Part shown: positions 10,477-22,221 of the stretch, piece after piece | Position numbering within the stretch: position 1 is the stretch's first letter | Layout of the letters: each line of letters begins with the position of its first letter | NCBI GenBank assembly: GCA_022376925.1 | Contig: JAIOJX010000002.1 | Span: 134,364,831 to 134,428,830, forward strand | Direction: 5' to 3' | Origin: Tragulus kanchil | Taxonomy: Eukaryota; Chordata; Mammalia; Artiodactyla; Tragulidae | Length of the DNA stretch: 64,000 bases | Position numbers and translations under genes: made by a program | The notes under the pieces: generated by a model | The model's database searches: none | Seen by the model: only the letters and a program-made list of their open reading frames with translations | What the model was told of the DNA's origin: nothing

Positions 10477-10761
10477 GGGCTTCCCGGTGGTCCAGTGGGT
10501 AAAGAGTCCGCCTTGCAGTACAAGGGCGTGGGTTTGATTCCTGACCCGGGAAGACCCCACGTGCCGTGGAGCAGCTGGACCGCTGTGTCCAGTGAGGAGC
10601 CGGCACTCTGGAGCGCATGTGCCCAGAGCTGGTTCTCTGCAAGGAGAGAGGCCACTGCAATGGGAGACCCACACAGGATGAAGAGTAAAGATAGATGAAA
10701 ATAAATAGATAGAAAACCAATAAAAGAGGCCAAAACTAAAAAAAAACAAAAAACAAAAAAC
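10477..10761 (+). mobile_element. Young CHR-derived SINE (duplicate of 9294-9580)
   Basis: Replayed copy in pair 5, flanking target words included. Confidence 0.9.
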
Positions 10762-11018
10762 AAAAGGCACATGGTTAAAAAATAAAGTAGTACAAAAGTC
10801 AAAAAAAAAAATGTGTGATAGACTGTTGGTCTTTTTATAGAGTATACAAAATCCACTGTGTGGAAGTCACAAAGCAACTGAACAACAAAATCCACAGCAT
10901 TTACATGTGGCTTTTGGAGGTGTGATGAGTGCTTGGAAATCTGATAGGAAATTTATGTGTTTAGCACATACATCCATTGTCCGTCAATTCACCCTTCCTT
11001 CCAAAAAAGTATTCACTC

Positions 11019-11106
11019 ATTAAACTCTGGGTCAGGAATAATGTCAGATGGCAGGACTACGCTGGCGAATGAGATTGAGAGGATTCTTACTGCCATGGAG
11101 CTCACA
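11019..11106 (+). mobile_element. L2 remnant (duplicate of 9840-9925)
   Basis: Replayed copy in pair 5. Confidence 0.6.
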
Positions 11107-11175
11107 GTGTAATGGGAAGGGTAAGACATTCTATGCACACAAAGTCCTGGCAGTGATAGTTTCACTCTTGTTAGA

Positions 11176-11563
11176 CAACCAAATGTCCTATATTCATGCA
11201 TATGTGTGGAATCTAGAAAAATGGTACAGATGCACCTATTTCCAGGGCAAGAAGAGAGACGAAGATGTACAGAGACCGGCACATGGGTGAAGAGGAGGGG
11301 GAAGGGGAAGGTGGGACGGATTGGGAGATTAAGATTGACGCAGATATACTACTTGGTGTAGAACAGCTAGTGGGAACCTGCTGGATAGCACGGGAACCTC
11401 AATGCAGTGCTCTGGAATGGCCTAGGGGGCGGGATGGGGTGGGCAGGAGGGAGGTCCAAGAGGCAGGGGATATATGTGTTCATAGAGCTGAGTCATTTCG
11501 TTATATAGCAGAAACGAACACAACATGGTAAAGCAATTATACTCCAGTGAAAAATAAATCACG
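11176..11563 (+). mobile_element. L1 3' UTR fragment (duplicate of 9995-10382)
   Basis: Replayed copy in pair 5. Confidence 0.8.
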
Positions 11564-11603
11564 CTTGTTAAACACTTGAAATATTCAGAGTGCTGAGGGG
11601 ATG

Positions 11604-12058
11604 TGTACATGGATGCGAACCTATGGAAGGGTTGGGGTAGCGGCAGGGACTTCTGTGGGTGGGGAATTAAAATTCAAACAAGTTCTAGTTCTTTGAGGCA
11701 ATCAGAGAAAGTCTGAGTTGTCAAGGAGCTCAAACATCTGTGTTGTGAAGCTGCTCATATCCCAGATAAAGATACGTAGGTCTTATCTGGGTGACATTCT
11801 GTGGAGAAGCCCTGAATCTGTTTGTGCCTTGGTTACAAGTAAGATGAATATTTAGTAGAATTAGACAGTTACTTTAAGATGGCTTCTCTCTCGGTTTGAC
11901 AGAGAATGTTGACTCCCCTTAGCTTATAACTCAGAGGATGAGCTGACTTCCTTTTTTGTTCAGGAGTTGCAGTTTGAGGTGGCTGTTTTAAAGGAGAAAA
12001 AATCACCATGTCAGAGGTGGAGGGGCACGTCTGAGGTGACGGGTTGAGAATAGAGCAA
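11604..12058. other. Non-genic unique-looking DNA
   Basis: No recognised element or gene; replayed at about 12710-13164. Confidence 0.5.
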
Positions 12059-12077
12059 GTGTGTGTGTGTGTGTGTG
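12059..12077. repeat. (GT)n microsatellite
   Basis: Short pure GT run; replayed with the same length at 13165-13183. Confidence 0.95.
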
Positions 12078-12079
12078 CA

Positions 12080-12205
12080 TACGCAGATTCTTTTCCATTA
12101 GTTTGTTACAGGATATCAAAGTGTATGACTGAGTCACTCTCCTGTATACTAGAAATCAACAGAACATTGGAAATCAACTGTACTTCAATTGGAGAGAGAG
12201 AGGGC
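12080..12205. mobile_element. Rearranged L1 3' fragment
   Basis: The left part (AGATTCTTTTCCATTAG) reads as antisense L1 3' UTR. The right part (ATGACTGAGTCACTCTCCTG) reads as sense L1 3' end. This suggests an inversion-type L1 insertion or two fused scraps. Replayed at about 13186-13311. Confidence 0.6.
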
Positions 12206-12704
12206 AAAATCTATCAGTAAAAGGCATTTGTGAGCTGAAAACCAGTTTTCAGGGGCACAGGATTCCTTACATTTTCTCCTACACCTTCCTCACCCTGGGT
12301 CCATGTCTGATTTCCTGCGACTGGTTCCTTCCATGGGCTTGGGTGGTGTGTTTCCTCCATTTGGAAGATCATTTTTAGGTAGTTCCACAATAAGCAGCTT
12401 TGACTCACATGAAGAGAAACATTCTTTGTCGGTTCTCTTTCCATCTTTCTGATGTCTTCGAGAAGAAAGTCAGTCTCCAACGTAAATCTGAATCCTTTGT
12501 AGATCTTTATTTTTTCTTATAAAGGGACAGGGAATTATGAAAACATGCAGGTGTGTCAGTTTCTACCTATGACCCACTTTTATGACTAAAGTGGAGCCTC
12601 TCGCTGTTCTATCTCTGGGCCTGATTTCTTGCTGATTCTTGTGAGTTAGGAAGGGAAGCAGAGTGTCTTCCTTGGGAATGTCTGGTGTTAGAGGAAAGCT
12701 GCAG
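12206..12704. other. Non-genic unique-looking DNA
   Basis: The antisense frame of 88 codons (12214-12480) occurs in both copies but matches no family I know. No flanking splice signals were recognised. Confidence 0.5.
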
Positions 12705-13164
12705 GGCTGTGTACATGGATGCGAACCTATGGAAGGGTTGGGGTAGCGGCAGGGACTTCTGTGGGTGGGGAATTAAAATTCAAACAAGTTCTAGTTCTTT
12801 GAGGCAATCAGAGAAAGTCTGAGTTGTCAAGGAGCTCAAACATCTGTGTTGTGAAGCTGCTCATATCCCAGATAAAGATACGTAGGTCTTATCTGGGTGA
12901 CATTCTGTGGAGAAGCCCTGAATCTGTTTGTGCCTTGGTTACAAGTAAGATGAATATTTAGTAGAATTAGACAGTTACTTTAAGATGGCTTCTCTCTCGG
13001 TTTGACAGAGAATGTTGACTCCCCTTAGCTTATAACTCAGAGGATGAGCTGACTTCCTTTTTTGTTCAGGAGTTGCAGTTTGAGGTGGCTGTTTTAAAGG
13101 AGAAAAAATCACCATGTCAGAGGTGGAGGGGCACGTCTGAGGTGACGGGTTGAGAATAGAGCAA

Positions 13165-13183
13165 GTGTGTGTGTGTGTGTGTG
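13165..13183. repeat. (GT)n microsatellite (duplicate)
   Basis: Replayed copy in pair 6. Confidence 0.95.
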
Positions 13184-13867
13184 CATACGCAGATTCTTTT
13201 CCATTAGTTTGTTACAGGATATCAAAGTGTATGACTGAGTCACTCTCCTGTATACTAGAAATCAACAGAACATTGGAAATCAACTGTACTTCAATTGGAG
13301 AGAGAGAGGGCAAAATCTATCAGTAAAAGGCATTTGTGAGCTGAAAACCAGTTTTCAGGGGCACAGGATTCCTTACATTTTCTCCTACACCTTCCTCACC
13401 CTGGGTCCATGTCTGATTTCCTGCGACTGGTTCCTTCCATGGGCTTGGGTGGTGTGTTTCCTCCATTTGGAAGATCATTTTTAGGTAGTTCCACAATAAG
13501 CAGCTTTGACTCACATGAAGAGAAACATTCTTTGTCGGTTCTCTTTCCATCTTTCTGATGTCTTCGAGAAGAAAGTCAGTCTCCAACGTAAATCTGAATC
13601 CTTTGTAGATCTTTATTTTTTTCTTATAAAGGGACAGGGAATTATGAAAACATGCAGGTGTGTCAGTTTCTACCTATGACCCACTTTTATGACTAAAGTG
13701 GAGCCTCTCGCTGTTCTATCTCTGGGCCTGATTTCTTGCTGATTCTTGTGAGTTAGGAAGGGAAGCAGAGTGTCTTCCTTGGGAATGTCTGGTGTTAGAG
13801 GAAAGCTGCAGACTCTGGCAGGGTCTGGAAGAGGTAGCGGCCTGTATTCAGGAGTGTCTTATCTTTT

Positions 13868-14129
13868 CTTTGGCCTCTTTTATTGATCTTTTATTTTTAT
13901 TATTAATCTATCTTTATTCTTTGGCCTGCGTGGGCCACCCATTGTAGTGACCTCTCTCTGCTGCAGAGCACCGGCTCTGGGTGCATGCGCTCCAGAGCAC
14001 TGGCTCGGTAATTGGACACACTGGTCCAGCCGCTCTGCAGCACGTGGGATCTTCCCGGGTCAGGGATCAAACCGGCGCCCCTTGCACTGCAGCGTGGACT
14101 CTTTACCCACTGGACCACCAGGGAAGCCC
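13868..14129 (-). mobile_element. Young CHR-derived SINE
   Basis: Antisense full-length copy without the C-rich extension. I could not settle its target-site duplication. Confidence 0.9.
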
Positions 14130-14179
14130 TGGAGGGGTTTCCATCTTTCAATGTTACTGTTGTTCTTGTTGCTACCTTT

Positions 14180-14410
14180 TCTTTTCTAAAACTTTTGGGT
14201 ATAGTTGCTTTACAATGTTGTATTCCTTTCTGCTATATGACAGAGTGAGTCAGCTACATATACATATATATCCCCTGCCTCTTGGACCTCCTTCCTACCC
14301 TCTTCATCCATCCCACCCCCTAGATCATCACAGAGCACTGAACTGAGTTCCCCATGCTGTACTGCAGGCTCCTACTATCTACTTTACGCATGGTTGTGTC
14401 TACAAGCCAG
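14180..14410 (-). mobile_element. L1 3' end fragment
   Basis: Antisense L1 wording: GTATAGTTGCTTTACAATG, ATATATCCCCTGCCTCTTGG, GATCATCACAGAGCACTGA. Confidence 0.85.
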
Positions 14411-14684
14411 TCCTTGTTATGTCCTCTGCCTACTTGTTTGTGTCTCTTGGATGTCTCTCCTCCCCTCAGCCCACATGCAGACAATTTCCCTGCTGGGTCA
14501 GAAGGGGAACTCGGACCCAGACAAGGAAGGGTTCTGATCCACCTGGTTGAATCTTGGCATTTTCTTAGTAAATGGAAATAAACTGCTCCACAGTAACCAT
14601 GTTCCTGGGGGGAGTTCTAGATTCTTCCTTCACCTTGCCAGAGCCCAGTGACCCAACTTTGGGTCTCTAGATAGGCGAGTGAAG
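14411..14684. other. Non-genic DNA
   Basis: Probably continues the antisense L1 for some tens of bases, then unrecognised sequence. Confidence 0.4.
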
Positions 14685-14765
14685 GCTCAGAAGTCAAACA
14701 GACCTGAGTTCTTCTCCCAGCTTTGTCTTCCCATGGCTTTGTGACCAAGGTCTTAAAATGTGATC
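14685..14765 (+). mobile_element. MIR remnant
   Basis: Words CAAACAGACCTGAGTTC and GGCTTTGTGACCAAGG resemble the MIR core. Also replayed at about 15780-15860 and 16935-16995. Confidence 0.6.
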
Positions 14766-14960
14766 CTGTCTTTATGCACCCATCTAACTATCTATCCATC
14801 TACCTTTCACCCACTGGTCCGTTCCTCTTCATCACGTTCTTGTGAGTTAGGAAGGGAAGCAGAGTGTCTTCCTTGGGAATGTCTGGTGTTAGAGGAAAGC
14901 TGCAGACTCTGGCAGGGTCTGGAAGAGGTAGCGCCTGTATTCAGGAGTGTCTTATCTTTT

Positions 14961-15222
14961 CTTTGGCCTCTTTTATTGATCTTTTATTTTTATTATTAAT
15001 CTATCTTTATTCTTTGGCCTGCGTGGGCCACCCATTGTAGTGACCTCTCTCTGCTGCAGAGCACCGGCTCTGGGTGCATGCGCTCCAGAGCACTGGCTCG
15101 GTAATTGGACACACTGGTCCAGCCGCTCTGCAGCACGTGGGATCTTCCCGGGTCAGGGATCAAACCGGCGCCCCTTGCACTGCAGCGTGGACTCTTTACC
15201 CACTGGACCACCAGGGAAGCCC
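14961..15222 (-). mobile_element. Young CHR-derived SINE (duplicate of 13868-14129)
   Basis: Replayed copy in pair 7. Confidence 0.9.
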
Positions 15223-15272
15223 TGGAGGGGTTTCCATCTTTCAATGTTACTGTTGTTCTTGTTGCTACCTTT

Positions 15273-15505
15273 TCTTTTTCTAAAAACTTTTGGGTATAGT
15301 TGCTTTACAATGTTGTATTCCTTTCTGCTATATGACAGAGTGAGTCAGCTACATATACATATATATCCCCTGCCTCTTGGACCTCCTTCCTACCCTCTTC
15401 ATCCATCCCACCCCCTAGATCATCACAGAGCACTGAACTGAGTTCCCCATGCTGTACTGCAGGCTCCTACTATCTACTTTACGCATGGTTGTGTCTACAA
15501 GCCAG
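15273..15505 (-). mobile_element. L1 3' end fragment (duplicate of 14180-14410)
   Basis: Replayed copy in pair 7. Confidence 0.85.
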
Positions 15506-15869
15506 TCCTTGTTATGTCCTCTGCCTACTTGTTTGTGTCTCTTGGATGTCTCTCCTCCCCTCAGCCCACATGCAGACAATTTCCCTGCTGGGTCAGAAGG
15601 GGAACTCGGACCCAGACAAGGAAGGGTTCTGATCCACCTGGTTGAATCTTGGCATTTTCTTAGTAAATGGAAATAAACTGCTCCACAGTAACCATGTTCC
15701 TGGGGGGAGTTCTAGATTCTTCCTTCACCTTGCCAGAGCCCAGTGACCCAACTTTGGGTCTCTAGATAGGCGAGTGAAGGCTCAGAAGTCAAACAGACCT
15801 GAGTTCTTCTCCCAGCTTTGTCTTCCCATGGCTTTGTGACCAAGGTCTTAAAATGTGATCCTGTCTTTA

Positions 15870-15990
15870 TGCACCCATCTAACTATCTATCCATCTACCT
15901 TTCACCCACTGGTCCGTTCCTCTATCCATGCAGCTGTTTTTCCATCCCATCATCCATCCATCTAGCCATCTGTCCGTCTAGCCATTCATT
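15870..15990. repeat. Imperfect (CCAT)n-type simple repeat
   Basis: Degenerate CCATCTAN/CCATCCAT tetranucleotide tract; replayed at about 17003-17120. Confidence 0.8.
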
Positions 15991-16660
15991 CAGTAAATAT
16001 TTATTGTGTACTATGGCTTCCCTGGTGGCGCAGATGGTTAAGAATCTGCCTGCAGTGCAAGAGACCTGGGTTCAATTTCCAGGTCAGAAAGATCCCGTGG
16101 AGTAGAAAATGGCAACCCACTTCAGTATTCTTGCCTGTAGAATTCTCTGTGCAGAGGAGCCTGGCAGGCTACAGTCTTTGGGGTCACAGAGAGTCAGACG
16201 TGACAGAGTGACTAACACTTTTTCACACCGTGAATGGGGTACTATTCCAAGCACAGGAACTAGAGCAGTAAACGAGACAAGAGTCCCTGCCCTCAGGGAC
16301 ATTAGAAGAAGAGCCATTAATAAGTAACTCAGAAGAAATACATCCTATAACGTTAGGTTGCAGTTTGGGCTTTGGAGAGGAATAAGACACCGTGCATGCC
16401 CTTGAGAATCTCCCTGGTCTTTTGAGGGGAGAGAAGCACATGGCCAATTACTTCCAGTACGTAAATGAGAAGCATTTCACCAAGGGTGTGAAAAAGCTCT
16501 GAATGATGTCCTGATTCCCCGGAAGGGAGGAGAAGATTCCACACGGGAGCTGACAGTGGGAACAGTCTTCCAGGAGGAGTAGGAGTTTCCAGATTGACAA
16601 GGGGGCGGAGGCTGCAGAAGGTGTTTCAGGTCCAGGACCACACAATGGAGCCCCGGAGGA
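15985..16660 (+). mobile_element. L2 LINE remnant carrying an inserted Bov-tA
   Basis: L2 3'-region wording appears on both sides of a Bov-tA: CAGTAAATATTTATTGTGTA before it, TATTCCAAGCACAGGAACTA and AGTCCCTGCCCTCAGGGACA after it. Diverged L2 wording continues to about 16660. Confidence 0.65.
16015..16220 (+). mobile_element. Bov-tA SINE
   Basis: Near full-length: GGCTTCCCTGGTGGCGCAG head and AGTCAGACGTGACAGAGTG end. Inserted in L2. Confidence 0.92.
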
Positions 16661-17117
16661 GTAAACGGGCTCTTGGGGGAACAGGAAGGGAGGGTGGGTG
16701 CCGGAGGAGCTGGTGGGAGGGGAGCTGCCTGGGAGGGCTGGCGGGGGTCTGGACCTCTGAAGGCAGCAGTGGGGACTAGGAAGTGACTGTTGTCTTTGTT
16801 GTGGAGCGGGATGTGTGGGGGTGAGTGATATGGCCAAATGTTCGAAAAAGAGCCCGAGATGTGTTCTGAAACTGTAATTGCTGTGACTCAGTTCCTGAAA
16901 TTCCAGACTGGAGGGCTTGGAGGTCTGGGTGACTAGTTCTTCTCCCAGCTTTGTCTTCCCATGGCTTTGTGACCAAGGTCTTAAAATGTGATCCTGTCTT
17001 TATGCACCCATCTAACTATCTATCCATCTACCTTTCACCCACTGGTCCGTTCCTCTATCCATGCAGCTGTTTTTCCATCCCATCATCCATCCATCTAGCC
17101 ATCTGTCCGTCTAGCCA

Positions 17118-17790
17118 TTCATTCAGTAAATATTTATTGTGTACTATGGCTTCCCTGGTGGCGCAGATGGTTAAGAATCTGCCTGCAGTGCAAGAGACCT
17201 GGGTTCAATTTCCAGGTCAGAAAGATCCCGTGGAGTAGAAAATGGCAACCCACTTCAGTATTCTTGCCTGTAGAATTCTCTGTGCAGAGGAGCCTGGCAG
17301 GCTACAGTCTTTGGGGTCACAGAGAGTCAGACGTGACAGAGTGACTAACACTTTTCACACCGTAAATGGGGTACTATTCCAAGCACAGGAACTAGAGCAG
17401 TAAACGAGACAAGAGTCCCTGCCCTCAGGGACATTAGAAGAAGAGCCATTAATAAGTAACTCAGAAGAAATACATCCTATAACGTTAGGTTGCAGTTTGG
17501 GTTTTGGGAGAGGAATAAGACACCGTGCATGCCCTTGAGAATCTCCCTGGTCTTTTGAGGGAGAGAAGCACATGGCCAATTACTTCCAGTACGTAAATGA
17601 GAAGCATTTCACCAAGGGTGTGAAAAGCTCTGAATGATGTCCTGATTCCCCGGAAGGGAGGAGAAGATTCCACACGGGAGCTGACAGTGGGAACAGTCTT
17701 CCAGGAGGAGTAGGAGTTTCCAGATTGACAAGGGGGCGGAGGCTGCAGAAGGTGTTTCAGGTCCAGGACCACACAATGGAGCCCCGGAGG
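17118..17790 (+). mobile_element. L2 remnant (duplicate of 15985-16660)
   Basis: Replayed copy in pair 8. Confidence 0.65.
17148..17352 (+). mobile_element. Bov-tA SINE (duplicate of 16015-16220)
   Basis: Replayed copy in pair 8. Confidence 0.92.
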
Positions 17791-18056
17791 AGTAAACGGG
17801 CTCTTGGGGGAACAGGAAGGGAGGGTGGGTGCCGGAGGAGCTGGTGGGAGGGGAGCTGCCTGGGAGGGCTGGCGGGGGTCTGGACCTCTGAAGGCAGCAG
17901 TGGGGACTAGGAAGTGACTGTTGTCTTTGTTGTGGAGCGGGATGTGTGGGGGTGAGTGATATGGCCAAATGTTCGAAAAAGAGCCCGAGATGTGTTCTGA
18001 AACTGTAATTGCTGTGACTCAGTTCCTGAAATTCCAGACTGGAGGGCTTGGAGGTC

Positions 18057-18425
18057 AGGTAAGAGAAACGGAAATGACCATTTAGAAGCAGTGGTCGCCG
18101 GGGAGGGGGTGGGAGGATGGGGGGTTGTCTCCCACAGCGTGGTGGGGCGACTGCTGTTTTTCACACCCTGAAGAGACATTTGGATTTTCCTTGTCAGTCA
18201 TATTGTTGATGATTCTATTTTGGGAAGCTGTTACTGGGTTATTTTTATGGTTCTAACAATAGGGATATCTGTTCTTCACTGCATCTTTACACATAGAAGG
18301 CTGCAGAAATGATGTTTTTTCTAGAAGGAATCCTCCTCCTCTCCTTCGCTCCTGCTATCACACACCTGACTCGTGTTTATTGAGCACATGCTGAACTGGT
18401 GGTGAAGGATTTGCGCTTGGGAGAC
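18057..18425. other. Non-genic unique-looking DNA
   Basis: Single-copy in the window; no recognised element. Confidence 0.5.
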
Positions 18426-18452
18426 AGAATGGCGTCAGTACAAATCTTGGCT

Positions 18453-18577
18453 GCTGCTTCTTTTTTTTCTTGGCCATGTGGCACGTGAGAACTTGGTTCC
18501 CAGACCAGAGCTTGAACCTGTGCCCCGCTGCATCGGAAGCACAGAGTCTTAACCCCTGGGACGTCAGGGAAGTTCCT
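18453..18577 (-). mobile_element. Short CHR-type SINE
   Basis: Target-site duplication AAATCTTGGCT (18442-18452, 18578-18588); antisense SINE between. Confidence 0.9.
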
Positions 18578-18599
18578 AAATCTTGGCTTCTTATACTGC

Positions 18600-18790
18600 T
18601 CTTCCCAGGTGGCGCAGTGGTAAAGAATCCACCTGGCAACGCAGGATGATGCAAAAGATACGAGTTCGACCCCTGGAGTAGGAAATGGCAACCAGCTCTT
18701 ACCTGGAAAATCCCATGGAGAGAGGAGCCTGGCAGGCTACAGTCCACAGGGTTGCAAAGAGTCAGACATGACTGAGCGACTGAGCTCACA
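18600..18790 (+). mobile_element. Bov-tA SINE
   Basis: CTTCCCAGGTGGCGCAGTGG head, CAGACATGACTGAGCGACTG end. Confidence 0.9.
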
Positions 18791-18799
18791 CATCTGGGA

Positions 18800-18930
18800 T
18801 CTTGAACGTGTTACTTAAAACTCTTTGAGCTTTTGTTTTTTTCAGAGGTCAAAGGTGGTAATTAGAACCTAGTTTGTAGGGCACATGGCAGGTGTTTTCT
18901 GAGCACTTGCCTGATTGGTACACTGTAAGT
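18800..18930 (+). mobile_element. MIR remnant
   Basis: Diverged MIR-type wording (CGTGTTACTTAAAACTC, then GGTAATTAGAACCTA). Confidence 0.5.
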
Positions 18931-19498
18931 ACTCGATCAGCCCAGTTGTTTCCATTATTTCTATGGCCGGAATCTGTCTTGTCCTTACTGAAAGTATAAT
19001 CTTGTTGGGAGGCAAGATGAATGCTCCTGAGTCAGGGACGTGATGCAGGAATGAATGTGCTTCTATATCACGGTCAAGAGCGCTCTGGGAAACCGACAGT
19101 GGATCTGAGGGAGGAGTGCTCAGCTGCCGTCAGAGAAGTGATTCGAATGTGGATGAGCTCTGTGCTAGTTTCCTCGCTTTCAAAATTTTAATTTGTGGGG
19201 AACCTCAGAAAGCTGAATTGAAATCTGTGATTGTCCCACTTGCTCTCTCGTTTTGAAAATGTGTCGAAGGCTTTCAACTTTTATTTCAACGTTAAATAGA
19301 TTTCAGACTAAAACTGAGGGGGTCCCTTTAGCCTCTGGGTGGGATGTTTACGTGCTCTCTGAAGAAGACTAGTAAATAAGGTGGGGAAGGTAGAGGGTTG
19401 CAGAGGTTGGCAGGACTGTCTCTTGTCTTACTGTTACTGTGGGGATGGTGACTCTTATGGAATAGCCCTAGTTTGAAGACCTTCCCTCTCTAAAGGTG
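18931..19498. other. Non-genic unique-looking DNA
   Basis: No recognised element; replayed at about 20008-20575. Confidence 0.5.
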
Positions 19499-19529
19499 GG
19501 AGAGAATGGCGTCAGTACAAATCTTGGCT

Positions 19530-19654
19530 GCTGCTTCTTTTTTTTCTTGGCCATGTGGCACGTGAGAACTTGGTTCCCAGACCAGAGCTTGAACCTGTGC
19601 CCCGCTGCATCGGAAGCACAGAGTCTTAACCCCTGGGACGTCAGGGAAGTTCCT
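19530..19654 (-). mobile_element. Short CHR-type SINE (duplicate of 18453-18577)
   Basis: Replayed copy in pair 9, target words included. Confidence 0.9.
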
Positions 19655-19676
19655 AAATCTTGGCTTCTTATACTGC

Positions 19677-19867
19677 TCTTCCCAGGTGGCGCAGTGGTAA
19701 AGAATCCACCTGGCAACGCAGGATGATGCAAAAGATACGAGTTCGACCCCTGGAGTAGGAAATGGCAACCAGCTCTTACCTGGAAAATCCCATGGAGAGA
19801 GGAGCCTGGCAGGCTACAGTCCACAGGGTTGCAAAGAGTCAGACATGACTGAGCGACTGAGCTCACA
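19677..19867 (+). mobile_element. Bov-tA SINE (duplicate of 18600-18790)
   Basis: Replayed copy in pair 9. Confidence 0.9.
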
Positions 19868-20575
19868 CATCTGGGATCTTGAACGTGTTACTTAAAACTC
19901 TTTGAGCTTTTGTTTTTTTCAGAGGTCAAAGGTGGTAATTAGAACCTAGTTTGTAGGGCACATGGCAGGTGTTTTCTGAGCACTTGCCTGATTGGTACAC
20001 TGTAAGTACTCGATCAGCCCAGTTGTTTCCATTATTTCTATGGCCGGAATCTGTCTTGTCCTTACTGAAAGTATAATCTTGTTGGGAGGCAAGATGAATG
20101 CTCCTGAGTCAGGGACGTGATGCAGGAATGAATGTGCTTCTATATCACGGTCAAGAGCGCTCTGGGAAACCGACAGTGGATCTGAGGGAGGAGTGCTCAG
20201 CTGCCGTCAGAGAAGTGATTCGAATGTGGATGAGCTCTGTGCTAGTTTCCTCGCTTTCAAAATTTTAATTTGTGGGGAACCTCAGAAAGCTGAATTGAAA
20301 TCTGTGATTGTCCCACTTGCTCTCTCGTTTTGAAAATGTGTCGAAGGCTTTCAACTTTTATTTCAACGTTAAATAGATTTCAGACTAAAACTGAGGGGGT
20401 CCCTTTAGCCTCTGGGTGGGATGTTTACGTGCTCTCTGAAGAAGACTAGTAAATAAGGTGGGGAAGGTAGAGGGTTGCAGAGGTTGGCAGGACTGTCTCT
20501 TGTCTTACTGTTACTGTGGGGATGGTGACTCTTATGGAATAGCCCTAGTTTGAAGACCTTCCCTCTCTAAAGGTG

Positions 20576-20999
20576 AGGACATTCTTTAGAATTTAAGCAG
20601 TATGGCAAAGGAGAATTTTGATAATTACCTGGATTTGTGTGTGTGTGTGCCTGGCAAATTGTATGTTTGGGAGTGTTAGTAATTCTTTCTGGAGCAAGAT
20701 TACACTTTGGGAAGCAGGATTGGCATGTAGGCTGGTGAAGGACTGTTTTCTCTTTTGGTTCAAGGTCCATCGTTTGGTGGGTCTCTCTTTGTCATTGCGA
20801 GGATTAGGTCAGCATCCTTCACATGAGTTAGAAGTCTGCCCGATCTGGGCTCTCCCTAGGCTCTCTTTGAACCACACTTCCACGTGAGTTTCACTTTCTG
20901 GCTGAAGACCCAACAGGCCTTCCTCCGTAGAACACAGCGCTGCACAGCCCAGGGCTTTGGCATGTCCCCCATCTTCAGCCTGAACCGCTCTTTCCTGTC
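20576..20999. other. Non-genic unique-looking DNA
   Basis: Contains a short GT run near 20636-20650; otherwise nothing recognised. Confidence 0.5.
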
Positions 21000-21115
21000 T
21001 TTCCTCGTTCACCTCCTACTCATGCTTCAGAACTTAGCTCACCTGTCACTTCTTCAGAGAAGCCTTCCCTGATCTTCCACCACCCAGTATAATCTCACAG
21101 CGCCTTGCCACTTTT
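21000..21115 (-). mobile_element. L2 LINE remnant, right half in antisense
   Basis: Classic antisense L2 wording: CACCTCCTACTCATGCTTCA, TCAGAGAAGCCTTCCCTGA. The same L2 resumes at 23768 after a nest of insertions. Confidence 0.85.
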
Positions 21116-21119
21116 GGAT

Positions 21120-21350
21120 TTTCTTTTCTTTCTTTTTTTTCCCCTTAGTTTATTTGTTTATTTAGCTGCATTAGGTGTTGGTTGTAGCACACAGGATCTT
21201 CATTGCAAGATACCCAGGCTTCTCTCTAGCTGTGGTGCATAGGGGCTCAGTAGGTGTGTGGGCTTAGTTGCTCCCACGCTGTGTGGAATGTTATTAATAG
21301 TTCCCTGACCAGGAATTGAACCCATGTCCTCTGCATTGGAGGATAGATTC
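21120..21350 (-). mobile_element. CHR-2-type SINE, left part, interrupted by L1
   Basis: Antisense SINE wording from TTTAGCTGCATTAGG to CTGACCAGGAATTGAACCC. It breaks at an L1 poly-T and its head resumes at about 23735 (CCACTGGGCCACCAGGGGAG). Confidence 0.85.
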
Positions 21351-21884
21351 TTTTTTTTTTTTAAATGAGTTTACTTTTAATGGAAGGATGATTGCTTTAT
21401 AGTATTGTGTTGGTTTCTGTCATAGAACAACATAAATCAGCCATAGGCATACACATGTCCCTCCCTCTTGAATCTCCCTTCCACCTCCTGCCCCATCCCA
21501 CCCATCTTGGGCATTACAGAACCCCAATTTGAGTTCCCTTAGTCATACAGCGAATTCTCATTAATTATCTAGTCTACACGTGGTCGTGTGTATGTCACCA
21601 TGTTATTTTCTCCATTGGTACCCCACTGTCTTTCCTCCCCCTGGCCCATGTCCATAAGTCTGTTCTCTATGTCTGCATCTCCACTGCTACCCTGCAAAAA
21701 GGTTCAATAGTCTCGTCTTTCTGGATTCTCTCTATATACGCTAACATAATGATATTTGTTTTTTTCTTTCTCACTTCACTCTGTATATAGGTTCTAGTTT
21801 CATCTACCTCATTAGGACTGACTCAAATGCATTCCTTTTTATGACTGAGTAATATTCCATTGTATATATGTGCCATAGTTTCTT

Positions 21885-22221
21885 TTCTTAAATTTTAATT
21901 AATTAATTAATTTATTTATTCTGGCTATTCTGGGTTTTCACTGCTGCCGCAGGCTCTTCTCTAGTTGCAGGGAATCAGGGCTACTCTCTAGTTGAAGTGA
22001 GCAGGCTTCTTGCTGTGGTGACTTGTTGTGAAACTTGGGCTCACACGGTTTCAGTAGTTGCGGCACATGGGCTCAATAGTTGCGGCTCTGAGGCTCTAGA
22101 GCACAGGCTCCATAGCTGTGGCTCACGGGCTTATTTTCTCCACAGCATGTGGGATCTTCCTGGACCAGGGATCAAGCCCATGTCTCTTGCATAGGCGGGC
22201 GAACTCTTTACCACTGAGCTA
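21885..22221 (-). mobile_element. CHR-2-type SINE nested in L1
   Basis: Full-length antisense CHR-2-like SINE. Perfect target-site duplication CCATAGTTTCTT (21873-21884, 22222-22233) within L1 sequence. Confidence 0.92.

Larger units (their letters stand above)
9242..11589. repeat. Step-back duplication pair 5 (9242-10408 and 10426-11589)
   Basis: Offset about 1181-1184. Filler of 17 bp (10409-10425). Differences are G-run lengths, for example 9265 versus 10450. Confidence 0.95.
11602..13811. repeat. Step-back duplication pair 6 (11602-12704 and 12708-13811)
   Basis: Offset about 1106. Nearly indel-free (one extra T near 13615). Copy one stops after GAAAGCTGCAG and restarts at TGTGTACATGG. 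Confidence 0.95.
13743..15923. repeat. Step-back duplication pair 7 (13743-14828 and 14837-15923)
   Basis: Offset about 1094. Differences include GCGGCC versus GCGCC near 13838/14931 and A/T run lengths near 14187/15283. Confidence 0.95.
15802..18056. repeat. Step-back duplication pair 8 (15802-16925 and 16935-18056)
   Basis: Offset about 1131-1133. Differences: T-run at 16218/17352, G-run at 16430/17560, A-run at 16491/17623, and a G/A difference near 16231/17364. Confidence 0.95.
18426..20575. repeat. Step-back duplication pair 9 (18426-19498 and 19503-20575)
   Basis: Offset exactly 1077 at both ends, with no indel noticed between copies. Four-base filler. Confidence 0.96.

Noticed and set aside
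14760..14999. Frames with repeated Ser/Ile-rich or Pro-rich segments around the (CCAT)n tracts
   Set aside because: Low-complexity translation of a simple repeat.
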